Program-made: the position numbers and the translations under genes
The notes under the pieces: generated by a model
The model's database searches: none
What the model saw: only the letters and a program-made list of their open reading frames with translations
What the model was told of the DNA's origin: nothing
Origin: Clostridiales bacterium CCNA10
Lineage (GTDB): Bacteria; Bacillota; Clostridia; Oscillospirales; Oscillospiraceae
DNA length: 64,000 nt
Direction of reading: 5' to 3'
Assembly (NCBI GenBank): GCA_003573975.1
Contig: AP018533.1
Span: 2,478,049-2,542,048, forward strand
In this document: one piece after another, positions 22,815 to 31,551 of the stretch
Layout of the letters: each line of letters opens with the position of its first letter
Position numbering within the stretch: position 1 is the stretch's first letter

Positions 22815-23012
22815 TTACGCAGATTCTCTCTCTGCTTCTGCCTGAATAATGCGTTTCAATCTGTCCTCAGCAGTCAAACCGCTACTATGGTCAAAAAACA
22901 CTTTGACTTTATAATTTGTTTTGCCTTGCTTAATCACAAAAACTCCATCCGGTTTATTTTTCTCCGAATGGTTATTTGGGGTGGGTAGTGTACTGTTCAC
23001 GATATTTGTCAT
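22815..23012 (-). CDS. TnpW-like protein of element C
   Basis: 65 residues. GVFVIKQGKTNYKVKVFFDH followed by AEDRLKRIIQAEAE is the TnpW pattern. It is the last gene before the left end, so in the circular form it comes directly before tnpX. Confidence 0.65.
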   Translation of the reverse strand: MTNIVNSTLPTPNNHSEKNKPDGVFVIKQGKTNYKVKVFFDHSSGLTAEDRLKRIIQAEAERESA

Positions 23013-23054
23013 ACGATATTCCTCCTAATTAAATGAAAAAAGCCCGACAAGGAA

Positions 23055-23257
23055 AGGTCTGACAACGAAGTTCCGACAACGGACATCAGAAAACCTTTTT
23101 TCTTTATCGGGCGATACTATTTTTTTACTATTTCCTTTTTCTTTATAATATTGGTTGTCATGGTTGTCAGAGAGGGAAAAGTGCCGCAATATCAAGGCTT
23201 TCGGGATTTTTGCCCGACAACCAGACCGACAACCGGCTCGACAACCGAAGCGACAAC
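23055..23257. repeat. Iteron region of element C (origin candidate)
   Basis: Four CGACAAC(C) repeats start at 23215, 23227, 23239 and 23251, exactly 12 bp apart. Two inverted copies GGTTGTC lie at 23153 and 23162, 9 bp apart. A further GACAACGAAG / CGACAACGGACATCA block lies at 23060-23087. An AT-rich stretch (23095-23150) lies between. The same layout occurs in element F at 61429-61648. It lies directly downstream of the VirE stop codon. Confidence 0.7.
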
Positions 23258-23263
23258 GGGCTT

Positions 23264-24640
23264 TTATTTTTGCTTCAACCATTCCTCCGGAAGTCCTAAC
23301 TGTTCCATTTCCTCTGTCGGGATTTCCTGAAAACCATCCATGCTGTTGTCAGGCTCGTTGTCGTTCCTGATACGCTCCCAGCCCTTTTGTCTGCGGTAAG
23401 GCTCTGGAAAATATCTCGGATTGCTGAACGCCCTCCAGCCTGTGACAGCGTTATTCATAATGTCGTTGATCTCTCGCAGCTCCCATTGTTTCGGTTCGTC
23501 ATAATCATGCCCCAGTGCTTCCTTGTAAAGCTGCTTAGAGCAGACTATGCTGCCGGAATAGCGTTCCAGATAGTCTAAAATCTGTCCTGCCTTTGTGTCC
23601 TCCGGCATAAAATCCTTTTGGTGGGCTTTCAGATAATCGTTCATAGCCGGACTGAATCTCAGACGGAAATTGCCGCTTCTGTAAATCTCCATAGCTTCTG
23701 CCCACATCTGATTGATATACTCTCTGGAAGCCTGTTCATCTGCCAAAATATGAACCTCAGCCCTTTCAGGATAGACCATAACCGGAACGAAGCGGCGGTT
23801 GCCTGTTCTGTCAAGGGGAAGAAAGTCAAGGGTATTAGAAGAACCTCCAAACACACATTGTCGTTTTCTGTCTGCCGGATGTGTTTCATAGGGTATCTTA
23901 TAGGTTTCCTTTTGGCGGCTCAGAAAGGATTTGATTTCTTCAATGCTCTTAGCGTTGGCGGTTGCAATCATTTCCGACATTTCAATAATCCAATGCCCCT
24001 GCATTTTGCGGTACACATTTTCATCATCCAGCTTTTTCAAGTCATCAGAGAACCAATCATCATTGACCGCAAGCAAACGGAAGAAAGAGGACTTTCCGGC
24101 TCCCTGACCGCCTACAAGACAGAGCATTACCTCAAATTTGCACCCCGGCTTAAAGGCTCGTGAGATAGCACCCAACAGAAACAACTTCAATGCTTCATAG
24201 GTGTAATCATCTGTATCAGAACCGAGAAAGCGGTGCAGACAGAAGCGTATGCGTTCCGTTCCGTCCCAGTGTAGGGCATTGAGAAAATCGCAGACAGGGT
24301 GGTAACGGTTTTCGTTGGCAATAACCGCAACTGCGTCTATGATTTTCTTCTCTACGGTCAATCCATAGTTTTCTTCAAAATATAGGAGCAGATATTTCAC
24401 ATCTACATCCGTCAATGTCGGGCTGTCACGATACCAGCCGAGGGGCTTCACAATGTCGATTCTTTCGGTCAGAAGATTTTTTCGGATAGCCCCTTTCAAA
24501 AGTGGGTCATATTGCAGAACACGCTTATAATTTGCGGCAGTATTATAAACCTTACCTTTCTCGCTCTGCTCTAAGCTGTTTCGGATTTCTTCTACTGTGC
24601 ATGGTTCTGTCTGCTGACAATTCTGCAATTCGCTGTTCAT
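23264..24640 (-). CDS. VirE-family (virulence-associated E) replication ATPase of element C
   Basis: 458 residues from ATG 24640 (GGAGGCGTTAAAAC upstream). Walker A is LVGGQGAGKSSFFRLLA. The family signature follows: IIEMSEMIATANAKSIEEIKSF, SRQKETYKIPYE and GGSSNTLDFLPLDRTGNRRF. These are plasmid/phage-type superfamily 3-like helicases. With the overlapping primase gene it forms a replication module. Iteron-like repeats begin 7 bp after its stop. Confidence 0.9.
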   Translation of the reverse strand: MNSELQNCQQTEPCTVEEIRNSLEQSEKGKVYNTAANYKRVLQYDPLLKGAIRKNLLTERIDIVKPLGWYRDSPTLTDVDVKYLLLYFEENYGLTVEKKIIDAVAVIANENRYHPVCDFLNALHWDGTERIRFCLHRFLGSDTDDYTYEALKLFLLGAISRAFKPGCKFEVMLCLVGGQGAGKSSFFRLLAVNDDWFSDDLKKLDDENVYRKMQGHWIIEMSEMIATANAKSIEEIKSFLSRQKETYKIPYETHPADRKRQCVFGGSSNTLDFLPLDRTGNRRFVPVMVYPERAEVHILADEQASREYINQMWAEAMEIYRSGNFRLRFSPAMNDYLKAHQKDFMPEDTKAGQILDYLERYSGSIVCSKQLYKEALGHDYDEPKQWELREINDIMNNAVTGWRAFSNPRYFPEPYRRQKGWERIRNDNEPDNSMDGFQEIPTEEMEQLGLPEEWLKQK

Positions 24641-25190
24641 GTTTTAACGCCTCCTTTCTCTGTTCTGCCACAAGTGCTTTTCGTTCCTCCAATGAACCAT
24701 ACAGAAGAATATCAAGCAGATATTCGATATAGTTCTTCTTATACAGTGCTTCTGCAAACAGGGGACTCCATTCCTCATCCGGCTGTTTAGGAGCGTATTT
24801 CTTTTCCCATTCTCTAAGAAGATGAAAATAATCCGTCAGCACCTTGTAGCAATGATTTTCTTCTTTTTGATATTTCTGCTCCGGTGTCGGCTCACGAATA
24901 CGAGGGCGGACACTGGGCTTTTGTCGGCTGTCATAGTTAAGACCAAAATCTTCAGCAAGTTTAACAGCAGCTTCTCTCAGCCCGATACCGAATAGCTTCG
25001 CTGTCAGATCAACAGCGTCTCCGGTTGCTCCGCAGCCAAAACAGTAATAGCGTTCATCCAGCTTCATACTGGGGGACTTATCCGAGTGAAACGGACAACA
25101 CGCCATACCTGTGCGACCCACTTTCAAGCCATAGGCTTCTGCGGCTTGTCGGGCAGTAACATTTTCTTTTACAACTTCAAATACATTCAT
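24552..25190 (-). CDS. CHC2 zinc-finger DNA primase-like protein of element C
   Basis: 212 residues from ATG 25190 with AAAGGAG upstream. The zinc finger is CCPFHSDKSPSMKLDERYYCFGCGATGDAVDL, as in DnaG/CHC2 proteins. The remaining helical part lacks a visible TOPRIM domain, so it is a short primase-type factor. It overlaps the VirE gene by 89 nt. Confidence 0.88.
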   Translation of the reverse strand: MNVFEVVKENVTARQAAEAYGLKVGRTGMACCPFHSDKSPSMKLDERYYCFGCGATGDAVDLTAKLFGIGLREAAVKLAEDFGLNYDSRQKPSVRPRIREPTPEQKYQKEENHCYKVLTDYFHLLREWEKKYAPKQPDEEWSPLFAEALYKKNYIEYLLDILLYGSLEERKALVAEQRKEALKHEQRIAELSADRTMHSRRNPKQLRAERER

Positions 25191-25252
25191 GTGACTCCTT
25201 TCCTGAAACGAAAAAAGCACCTGTCATTTTCAAAGTGAAAACAGCAAGTGCT

Positions 25253-26482
25253 TTAGAGTTCCATATCCTGTTTTTTGCTTTTCGCCTGATTTGTCCGGCT
25301 GACTTCACGCTCTGCAATTTCTTTCTTTTTGCGGCTCAACTGCTCTATAATGGAACTTTTGGCTTTCTTCTTAATTTGCTCCGTTCCGGCTTTTTTGACC
25401 TCCGGTTTCATCAGCGTAGTTTGGATTTTCTGAATGGTTGATTTCATAGCATTTGTGATTCTTGCAATCACGCCATCCAATCGTTTCGTTGCATACTCGA
25501 TTTCTTTCTTTGAAGCCTTACGCTCAGGGGAGAGAACCCACGCTTTAGACTGCTCCACAAGCTTAATATCCTCCTTGTGCGTTTCCAGTTTCACAGTATC
25601 AGCAACGACTTCAACCGCCTTGTCATAGGCAATATCAGCAACCTCATCCACCAGAGCTTCCACATCCTCAATCTTCATCGTGAGTTCTTCCAACTTTTGC
25701 TCCTGTGCTGCCAGTTGCTCCTTTTGCTTGAAAAGAATATAGTCCTGTTTTTCCAGATAAGCACGACCACCATATTCTGGTTCTTCTTCCAGTTGTAAGC
25801 CATGCTTTTTCGCCACATCAAACAGAAGCACTCGACAGGCTGAATCGAAAGTCATCTTGCGGTTGTTTTTTCTTCCGACCGGCTTCTCCGGTTCCGGCAG
25901 TTCAAACCCCAGTGCTTCCAAAGCCTTTTCCTGTTGTGGGGCAATCTCCCCATATTGATTTTCACAGTCGAACACATGACGCTCGTGAATATGAGGGGTG
26001 CTTTCATCCAAGTGCAGCGCCCAATTCAGGATATGGACATGAGAGCCGAAACGCTCATTTACGATTTCCATAAATTCTGTGACAATCTCAATGAGCAGTT
26101 CCGGTGGAACATGATTATCAAGTGTTCCAATCTGATAGACCGTTTCCTCTGGACAGGTCTTTTTGCTTTTGAGCAAATCACCGGTTTCCTTATTCCTTTC
26201 AGGGTGTCGGTTCTTCACATTTCTTTCGTTCTGTCCGGTCACAAATTCACGATACCGCTGACGATAAAAAAGCTGTTCCACATCTTCAAAAGTGGCAGAC
26301 AGTTCATTTTCCTTTTCGGGATTTTTGAAATTGAAGCCATTGTAACAGTCCCAATAGAGATTTAGTTTGGCTCGTTCTTCGTCAATGTGTTCGCTGTTGG
26401 CAATGTCAAAACTGCGGTCATTGTGCTTCGGATTATAAACGCCATTCTTTCCGGCTCGTCCATTGTGTCTTGTTAATTTCAC
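25253..26482 (-). CDS. MobV/Pre-type relaxase of element C
   Basis: 409 residues from GTG 26482 behind AAAGGAGGAACTCAT. The MobV signature is ALHLDESTPHIHERHVF. LTRHNGRAGKNGVYNPKHNDR is the usual oriT-binding N-terminus and the C-terminal third is a coiled coil. It mobilizes the circular form when a helper conjugation system is present. A longer frame that reads on through the antisense of the IS is not real. Confidence 0.9.
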   Translation of the reverse strand: MKLTRHNGRAGKNGVYNPKHNDRSFDIANSEHIDEERAKLNLYWDCYNGFNFKNPEKENELSATFEDVEQLFYRQRYREFVTGQNERNVKNRHPERNKETGDLLKSKKTCPEETVYQIGTLDNHVPPELLIEIVTEFMEIVNERFGSHVHILNWALHLDESTPHIHERHVFDCENQYGEIAPQQEKALEALGFELPEPEKPVGRKNNRKMTFDSACRVLLFDVAKKHGLQLEEEPEYGGRAYLEKQDYILFKQKEQLAAQEQKLEELTMKIEDVEALVDEVADIAYDKAVEVVADTVKLETHKEDIKLVEQSKAWVLSPERKASKKEIEYATKRLDGVIARITNAMKSTIQKIQTTLMKPEVKKAGTEQIKKKAKSSIIEQLSRKKKEIAEREVSRTNQAKSKKQDMEL

Positions 26483-26569
26483 ATGAGTTCCTCCTTTTCT
26501 TTTTGATTTCCCCGACAGGGGAGAAGGGCAGCGAAGCTGATTCCTTGCGGCTTTCTGCGTCAAGTAATA

Positions 26570-26605
26570 CCCAGTACTAAGTGGCGAAACGCCACTTAAC
26601 TGGGC
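26570..26605 (-). other. oriT hairpin of element C
   Basis: TAAGTGGCG (26578-26586), AAA, CGCCACTTA (26590-26598) is a perfect hairpin, extended outside by CCCAGT and ACTGGG. It lies 88 nt upstream of the MobV relaxase start, where MobV oriT sites occur. Confidence 0.6.
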
Positions 26606-26718
26606 AAGGCTGCCGCCCTTGACCTGCACAGGGGTATTGCATTCCCTGTACCCATGCACAAAGGGTTGCACCCTCCGTACTCCCGCCCGAACAAACTGAC
26701 TTCGCCCTGTCCCAAGCT

Positions 26719-28075
26719 GATAAGGTACAATAATTTTCGCAAATTGAAAAGCAAACAAAAGAAGACATGGTTTGCAGCCCTCTGGTAGAATGAAGTCGCG
26801 ACACACCATTCTGAAAGGAGCGAGCAAACCATGCCTGAAAAGATTGTACAGCTGAATGAGGAAGTAATCAAGGGGCAGCTCAAGGAACTTGTGCGTGGCA
26901 GCGTAGAGGAGACACTCAACAAGCTGCTGGAGGCCGAGGCAGAGAAGCTGACCCAGGCTGCCCGGTACGAGCGTAATGAGCAGCGCCAGGGGTACCGGAG
27001 CGGCCACTACAACCGGAATCTCACCACTACATCCGGGGACGTTACCCTGAAGGTGCCCAAGCTCAAGGGGATCTCCTTTGAGACCGCCATCATTGAGCGG
27101 TATCGCCGCCGGGAGAGCAGTGTAGAAGAAGCTCTCATTGAGATGTACCTGGCAGGCGTATCCGTCCGACGTGTGGAGGATATTACTGAGGCTCTGTGGG
27201 GCAGCAAGGTGTCTCCGGCCACCATCAGTGAGCTGAACAAGAAAGCGTATGTCCACATTGAAGACTGGCGGAACCGCCCTCTGCAAGGCGGGCGCTATCC
27301 GTATGTCTATGTGGATGGGATCTACCTGCGCCGAAATTGGGGCGGAGAGTTTGAAAATGTGGCCATTCTGGTGGCGATTGCAGTGAATGAGGACGGATAC
27401 CGTGAGGTTCTTGGTGCCGCCGAGGGGATGAAAGAGGACAAGTCCAGCTGGGTCAGCTTCTTCCAGTGGCTGCGCGGCCGCGGCCTGGACGGGGTTAAAC
27501 TGGTGGTTGGAGACAAATGCCTTGGTATGCTGGAAGCTGTGGGAGAAGTATTCCCAGAGGCCAAGTACCAGCGGTGTACTGTGCACTTCTACCGCAATGT
27601 GTTCTCCGTAACGCCTCGCTCCAAGGTGAAGCTGGTGGCAAAGATGCTCAAAGCGATCCATGCTCAGGAGAGCAAGAAAGCTGCCCGGGAGAAAGCCAAA
27701 GCCGTGGTGGAGCAACTGCGCTCTATGAAGTTGAAAGAGGCCGCCAAGAAGGTGGAGGATGGCATTGAGGAAACGCTGACTTACTGCGATTTTCCCAGCG
27801 AACACTGGACTCGCATCCGTACCAATAACGTCATTGAACGGCTCAACCGGGAGATCCGCCGCCGCACTCGTGTAGTGGGCAGTTTCCCAGACGGCAACTC
27901 CGCCCTCATGCTGGTCTGCGCCCGGCTGCGCCATGTGGCCGGCACCCAGTGGGGCAACAAGAAGTACATGAACATGAAGCACCTGGAGGCTGCCCTTGAG
28001 GACGCCTCCATTGCTGGCTGACTTCTCTCATGCCAGGGCCTGCAAACCATTTTGCGAAAATTCCTTGACACTACC
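26719..28075 (+). mobile_element. IS256-family insertion sequence, copy 1 (intact)
   Basis: 1357 bp. The 8-bp target duplication CCCAAGCT flanks it (26711-26718 and 28076-28083). Imperfect terminal repeats share the inner part ATTTTCGCAAA (left GATAAGGTAC..., right GGTAGTGTCA... on the other strand). It holds one intact transposase. A near-identical copy lies at 58021-59384. Confidence 0.93.
26831..28021 (+). CDS. IS256-family transposase (intact)
   Basis: 396 residues from ATG 26831 with GAAAGGAGCGAGCAAACC upstream. It is a mutator-type DDE enzyme: the first Asp lies in PYVYVDGIYLRRN, the second in GVKLVVGDKCLGM, and the Glu in NNVIERLNREIRRRTRVVGSFP. QGYRSGHYNRNLTTTSGDV is the N-terminal family signature. 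Full length for IS256. Confidence 0.95.
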   Translation: MPEKIVQLNEEVIKGQLKELVRGSVEETLNKLLEAEAEKLTQAARYERNEQRQGYRSGHYNRNLTTTSGDVTLKVPKLKGISFETAIIERYRRRESSVEEALIEMYLAGVSVRRVEDITEALWGSKVSPATISELNKKAYVHIEDWRNRPLQGGRYPYVYVDGIYLRRNWGGEFENVAILVAIAVNEDGYREVLGAAEGMKEDKSSWVSFFQWLRGRGLDGVKLVVGDKCLGMLEAVGEVFPEAKYQRCTVHFYRNVFSVTPRSKVKLVAKMLKAIHAQESKKAAREKAKAVVEQLRSMKLKEAAKKVEDGIEETLTYCDFPSEHWTRIRTNNVIERLNREIRRRTRVVGSFPDGNSALMLVCARLRHVAGTQWGNKKYMNMKHLEAALEDASIAG

Positions 28076-28392
28076 CCCAAGCTCCGTCAGTTCCTTCGGT
28101 TTTACAAAACAGTCCACCGGACTATTTTGCAAAAAGAAAAACCGACGCATGATCGCTTTACGCTCAATACATCGGTTTCTTCATCGGACCTTGACGGTCA
28201 TATTCAGTTGTGGCAGATTACAGATAATCTGCAAATAGATAAACAAAACTCACTAAATCCTTAAAATTCAATTTCCATCGTTTCATTCTTTCCATACTCA
28301 AGAGCATCACAACGGCAAATATTATTTTTCTTAATATTTATCTCGTCACTAAAAAATAATTAAAAATGTCTGATTTTGAAACAGGCTTATTG
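28076..28392. other. Intergenic region after IS copy 1
   Basis: No ORF with a ribosome site is visible. The AT content rises sharply towards the metallophosphoesterase gene, marking the edge of AT-rich cargo. A small inverted repeat CAGATTA-cagA-TAATCTG lies near 28215-28232. Its role is unknown. Confidence 0.4.
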
Positions 28393-29250
28393 CTACTTGC
28401 CTAATGTAACAATTAAAAGCTCAGGAGTATTGTTAATTCGCACAGGAATGATGGAATTACCCAATCCACGACTTACTACCATATCAGTTTTTTCTTTGTG
28501 ATAAACACCTTCTGTATACTTTGGAAAAAATCCCTGATTAGGAGCAATTAAACCACCAATGAATGGAATACGGATCTGCCCACCATGAGCATGACCTGCT
28601 AATACCAAATCAGCACCCAATGCAACATAATTATCAAAGAGTTCAGGTCTATGGCAAAGAACGATATTATACATTTTCTTGTCCAACAACGGCTCCATTT
28701 TTGTCTCTACAATTGCCCCTTGAATACCACCCATTGTATCTCGCTCAACAAAATCTGGATCTTGAATACCTATAATGTTAATATTTGAATTTCCTTTTTT
28801 TATAAGTTCACATTTATCGTCCATTATATGAACTCCTGCATCAAGCAGTAGTTTATGCAAATCATCATAATTATCAAGCCAAGCTTCATGATTTCCAGTA
28901 ACATAGTAAATCGGGGCTATATCTCTGGCTTCGTAAATAAATTTCTTTGCTACACCGAAATCTGTGTGAGAAGAATCCACAAAGTCACCTGTTATCACAA
29001 TTATATCAGGTGCTTCTTTTTGTAGCTGCTCAGTTAATTTTCCATTCCAATCATGGTTGTGTAGGTCTGACACAACAGCAATTTTATACCCATAAAAATC
29101 TTTGGGAATTTTGTCATTTATAATGGAGAGATGCGTTGAGGTAAAATGCATATTCGTCCAAAATATCCAGCCAATTAGTACAACTAAGATAATCAAAATT
29201 AGCACAATCAAATTTCTTCGTTTGTGTTGCCCTCCAACTACTATTTTCAT
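28393..29250 (-). CDS. Membrane-anchored metallophosphoesterase (YkuE-like)
   Basis: 285 residues. A single N-terminal membrane anchor (residues ~13-32) is followed by the calcineurin-like motifs VVSDLHNH, VITGDFVD, YVTGNHE, VLCHRPE and LAGHAHGGQ, so all metal ligands are present. The active domain is probably outside the membrane. YkuE-type enzymes are linked to cell-envelope phosphoesters (family knowledge). The gene is AT-rich cargo of element C and forms a pair with the secreted DUF6973 protein upstream. Confidence 0.88.
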   Translation of the reverse strand: MKIVVGGQHKRRNLIVLILIILVVLIGWIFWTNMHFTSTHLSIINDKIPKDFYGYKIAVVSDLHNHDWNGKLTEQLQKEAPDIIVITGDFVDSSHTDFGVAKKFIYEARDIAPIYYVTGNHEAWLDNYDDLHKLLLDAGVHIMDDKCELIKKGNSNINIIGIQDPDFVERDTMGGIQGAIVETKMEPLLDKKMYNIVLCHRPELFDNYVALGADLVLAGHAHGGQIRIPFIGGLIAPNQGFFPKYTEGVYHKEKTDMVVSRGLGNSIIPVRINNTPELLIVTLGK

Positions 29251-29349
29251 AATTATCCTCCTTTGAATTAACTACAAATGGTGCCACTGCTTATTCAGTA
29301 GTGACACCATTTGTTAGATATTACTTAAAATAGTTATGAAATAGAATAA

Positions 29350-30036
29350 TTACTTCATTCCATCTCCATTGGTAGCAACCAACTTATTATTGATGATACG
29401 ACGGCAAGAACCATTGCTGACTTTAGTCTTAACCGCAGAAACAATCTGAGCTTCAGACTTATTGGAAACATCAATAGATCTACCAATACTATTGTTAAAC
29501 AAATCCATTGATTTATCAAGACCACTGGACTCATATTCATGAGCAGTTGCCCATTCTTCTGCAGCAGAAGCGTCCATGGCTTTTTTCATCAATGCATTCC
29601 AAAGGCAATGTCTGAAGGCATCAGAATTATCTTGCCAACCATTTTTACCATAGGTGCTAATAGTATAGTCAGTAGCGGATTGTGCAGTCGTAAACACCTT
29701 AGTAGCTTGAACTGGATGTTTCTTCACAAGCTCTCTTTCAGCAGGGTTAAGATTGTTATATCCTGGGATATAGTCACCAATGCCATATGTAGCTGCTCTG
29801 TTCAGTCCACCATTCTGGATAAACTGTGTTAAGTGTGCATCTTGTTCAGCTTCTGTGCTGTCAGGATTGAGTGCTACAAAATCTTCAAGTTCTGCGGTCA
29901 AAACTGCCAAATCTTTGGTAGTCGTAACTTCATTCAGATTCCCAGTTTCCGGCTCCGCAGCGAAAGCTGGTACACTCATTGCAAGCATCAACACACCGGT
30001 CAGTAATAGGGTAGAGAATTTCTTCATAATTTTCAT
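29350..30036 (-). CDS. Secreted DUF6973-like protein
   Basis: 228 residues from ATG 30036 behind AAAGGAG. A signal peptide (LLLTGVLMLAMSVPAFA-AEP) is clear. The mature part has NSDAFRHCLWNALM, ATAHEYES and FNNSIGR, a His/Asp pattern of the DUF6973 type that may bind metal. A short leader ORF with a good ribosome site lies just upstream. The substrate is unknown; it may act on the cell surface with the phosphoesterase (inference). Confidence 0.7.
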   Translation of the reverse strand: MKIMKKFSTLLLTGVLMLAMSVPAFAAEPETGNLNEVTTTKDLAVLTAELEDFVALNPDSTEAEQDAHLTQFIQNGGLNRAATYGIGDYIPGYNNLNPAERELVKKHPVQATKVFTTAQSATDYTISTYGKNGWQDNSDAFRHCLWNALMKKAMDASAAEEWATAHEYESSGLDKSMDLFNNSIGRSIDVSNKSEAQIVSAVKTKVSNGSCRRIINNKLVATNGDGMK

Positions 30037-30057
30037 AATTAATATCTCCTTTCAAAT

Positions 30058-30096
30058 TTATGAACTCATTTGTAGATAACGCTCTCGATACTGCAT
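30058..30096 (-). CDS. Possible 12-residue leader peptide (MQYRERYLQMSS)
   Basis: ATG 30096 follows AAAGGAGTTGATACCA and the frame ends at TAA 30058, 21 nt before the DUF6973 start. The strong ribosome site on so short an ORF suggests a regulatory leader or a remnant. Confidence 0.4.
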   Translation of the reverse strand: MQYRERYLQMSS

Positions 30097-30164
30097 TGGT
30101 ATCAACTCCTTTCTTTGTTTTCCGTTACCCTCTATAACGGATTGAACCCCTGATTTTGGACACT

Positions 30165-30320
30165 TTATTTGAAAAAATTTTCAGTTTTTTCAAGTTTGAT
30201 TTGTGGTTTAGCTATACCATCAACAGGCATGGTATATGTATTACCTTTTCGAACAATTACACCTTCATTTATGATGATAGAGCTGATGTGCTGACCATAC
30301 TCTAATGTCCTTACTAACAT
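30165..30320 (-). pseudogene. Possible 51-residue coding remnant
   Basis: An open frame without a ribosome site reads MLVRTLEYGQHISSIIINEG to KLEKTENFFK. Its composition is protein-like, but it is too short to assign. The rest of 30097-30541 is AT-rich and holds nothing I can support. Confidence 0.3.
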
Positions 30321-30541
30321 CTCAAATATTTACTGCAACTTATTTACCTATGCAATATTATACCTGAAAGCAATCGAGAAATCAATTAATATATTGTAAA
30401 TTTAGATACAAGAAAATATTTGCAACACAATTTCCATATATTAAAGACAGAGCGATACTTTATATCCCCCATATGTAATTGCAGTCAAAACATCAGGTCT
30501 GCACCTGACATTTTAACCGCATATCAGCCCTTATTATCACA

Positions 30542-30832
30542 CTATCCCTGTTGACTGTTCAGCCCATGCTTTTTCGCATATTCACTGGCTTTCTGTCTAC
30601 GTTCCTCGCTGTAAGGCGGCAGGAAGCGGATAGACAGACGGGACTTTGCCAGCACATAAGAAACACCGCCTTGAACATTGGATTTTTCCAGTCGGCAAAG
30701 GTCAGGGTACTTCTTAGTAAAAGCAGCCAGCCTCTTTTTCAATCCGGCGTTGTGGGTATAGATATTTGCCTTGTCCTCGCCCTCATTAAAGAGAACGATT
30801 GTTTCTTTCTCAATCTTCGTCAGTCTCGTCAT
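30542..30832 (-). CDS. Hypothetical protein of Tn4451-like elements
   Basis: 96 residues: TKIEKETIVLFNEGEDKANIYTHNAGLKKRL and a basic C-terminus. It overlaps the preceding gene by 23 nt and so belongs to the same operon. Small basic proteins of this kind occur beside tnpV/tnpX; the function is unknown. Confidence 0.65.
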   Translation of the reverse strand: MTRLTKIEKETIVLFNEGEDKANIYTHNAGLKKRLAAFTKKYPDLCRLEKSNVQGGVSYVLAKSRLSIRFLPPYSEERRQKASEYAKKHGLNSQQG

Positions 30833-31058
30833 AGCAGCCCTCCCTATGGTCTTTCAACACACGCAGCTTGCGGTAAAAGCAGCGATACCACCTTTCAACA
30901 CCCTCAGCACTCAGCTTGACGGAAAGCATATAAAACAACTTCTTCGCCGCCGGATCGGGTGCAAGGGCAGCCACCATACGCAAACGCTCGACAGTTGCTT
31001 TCAGGTTCGGACAGCCAAAGGCATAAAGGGCTTCCATTTCATTCCGGTTCATCTTCAT
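30810..31058 (-). CDS. Hypothetical protein of Tn4451-like elements
   Basis: 82 residues from ATG 31058 behind AAGGAGGAAAACACA. The sequence MNRNEMEALYAFGCPNLKATVERLR is helical and hydrophilic, with an acidic end (CYDETDED). It overlaps the next gene (30832). No family assignment. Confidence 0.65.
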   Translation of the reverse strand: MKMNRNEMEALYAFGCPNLKATVERLRMVAALAPDPAAKKLFYMLSVKLSAEGVERWYRCFYRKLRVLKDHREGCYDETDED

Positions 31059-31167
31059 TGTGTTTTCCTCCTTAAAGTTTGATAAATGAAAAGCGACAGA
31101 CACTTCATAAGGAAATACCTGTCGCTTCGTTTACGATATAAAAATGTTGGTTTTGGACTTGATAAAA

Positions 31168-31551
31168 TCAGCAGTAAATCATTTCCTGTCTGATGATTTC
31201 TTCGGCTCGGTTACGAATAGAGTTCATGGACTGTACCCACAACATCTGATTGTCTGCTTTCATGGTTTCGGTCACACCCTCGGCTTGTTTCATCTGCTCA
31301 ATGATAAGGCTGCATCTTTCCGTTGCCTGTTCGTCCAGGTCAGCAAGGTAAGTATGCAGTTCGCCGGATAAACAGAGGGCAGAGAACCTTGTAGGGCGGT
31401 ACTGCTCCAAATATGTCCTGTGCAGTCTGCCCCACATACCGATAGGGCGGTGTTCCTCCGGTAGCTTCAAGTCCGGCACATAGTAATCGCCCACAAGAAC
31501 ATAGTCCAGACCGTTGCTTTTGTCATGGATTCGTGATTTCAATTCTGTCAT
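31168..31551 (-). CDS. tnpV: TnpV family protein
   Basis: 127 residues. VGDYYVPDLKLPEEHRPIGMWGRLHRTYLEQYRP, LSGELHTYLADLDEQA and ADNQMLWVQSMNSIRNRAEEIIRQEMIY give the TnpV signature of Tn4451-type elements. It overlaps the tnpX end by 4 nt (ATGA). The exact role is unknown; it is not essential for TnpX catalysis (family knowledge). Confidence 0.88.
   Translation of the reverse strand: MTELKSRIHDKSNGLDYVLVGDYYVPDLKLPEEHRPIGMWGRLHRTYLEQYRPTRFSALCLSGELHTYLADLDEQATERCSLIIEQMKQAEGVTETMKADNQMLWVQSMNSIRNRAEEIIRQEMIYC

Noticed and set aside
23200..23260. CRISPR-like array of short repeats
   Set aside because: Repeats are 7-8 bp with 4-bp gaps, far too short for CRISPR; no cas genes. Iterons fit better.
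23025..23282. Arg/Cys-rich 85-residue frame (RCRFGCRAGCRSGCRAK)
   Set aside because: It is the translation of the 12-bp iterons and overlaps the VirE end; no start signal.
25253..27982. A 909-residue minus-strand frame from the relaxase through the IS
   Set aside because: Its N-terminal ~500 residues are the antisense of the IS256 transposase. The relaxase has its own GTG start with a ribosome site at 26482.
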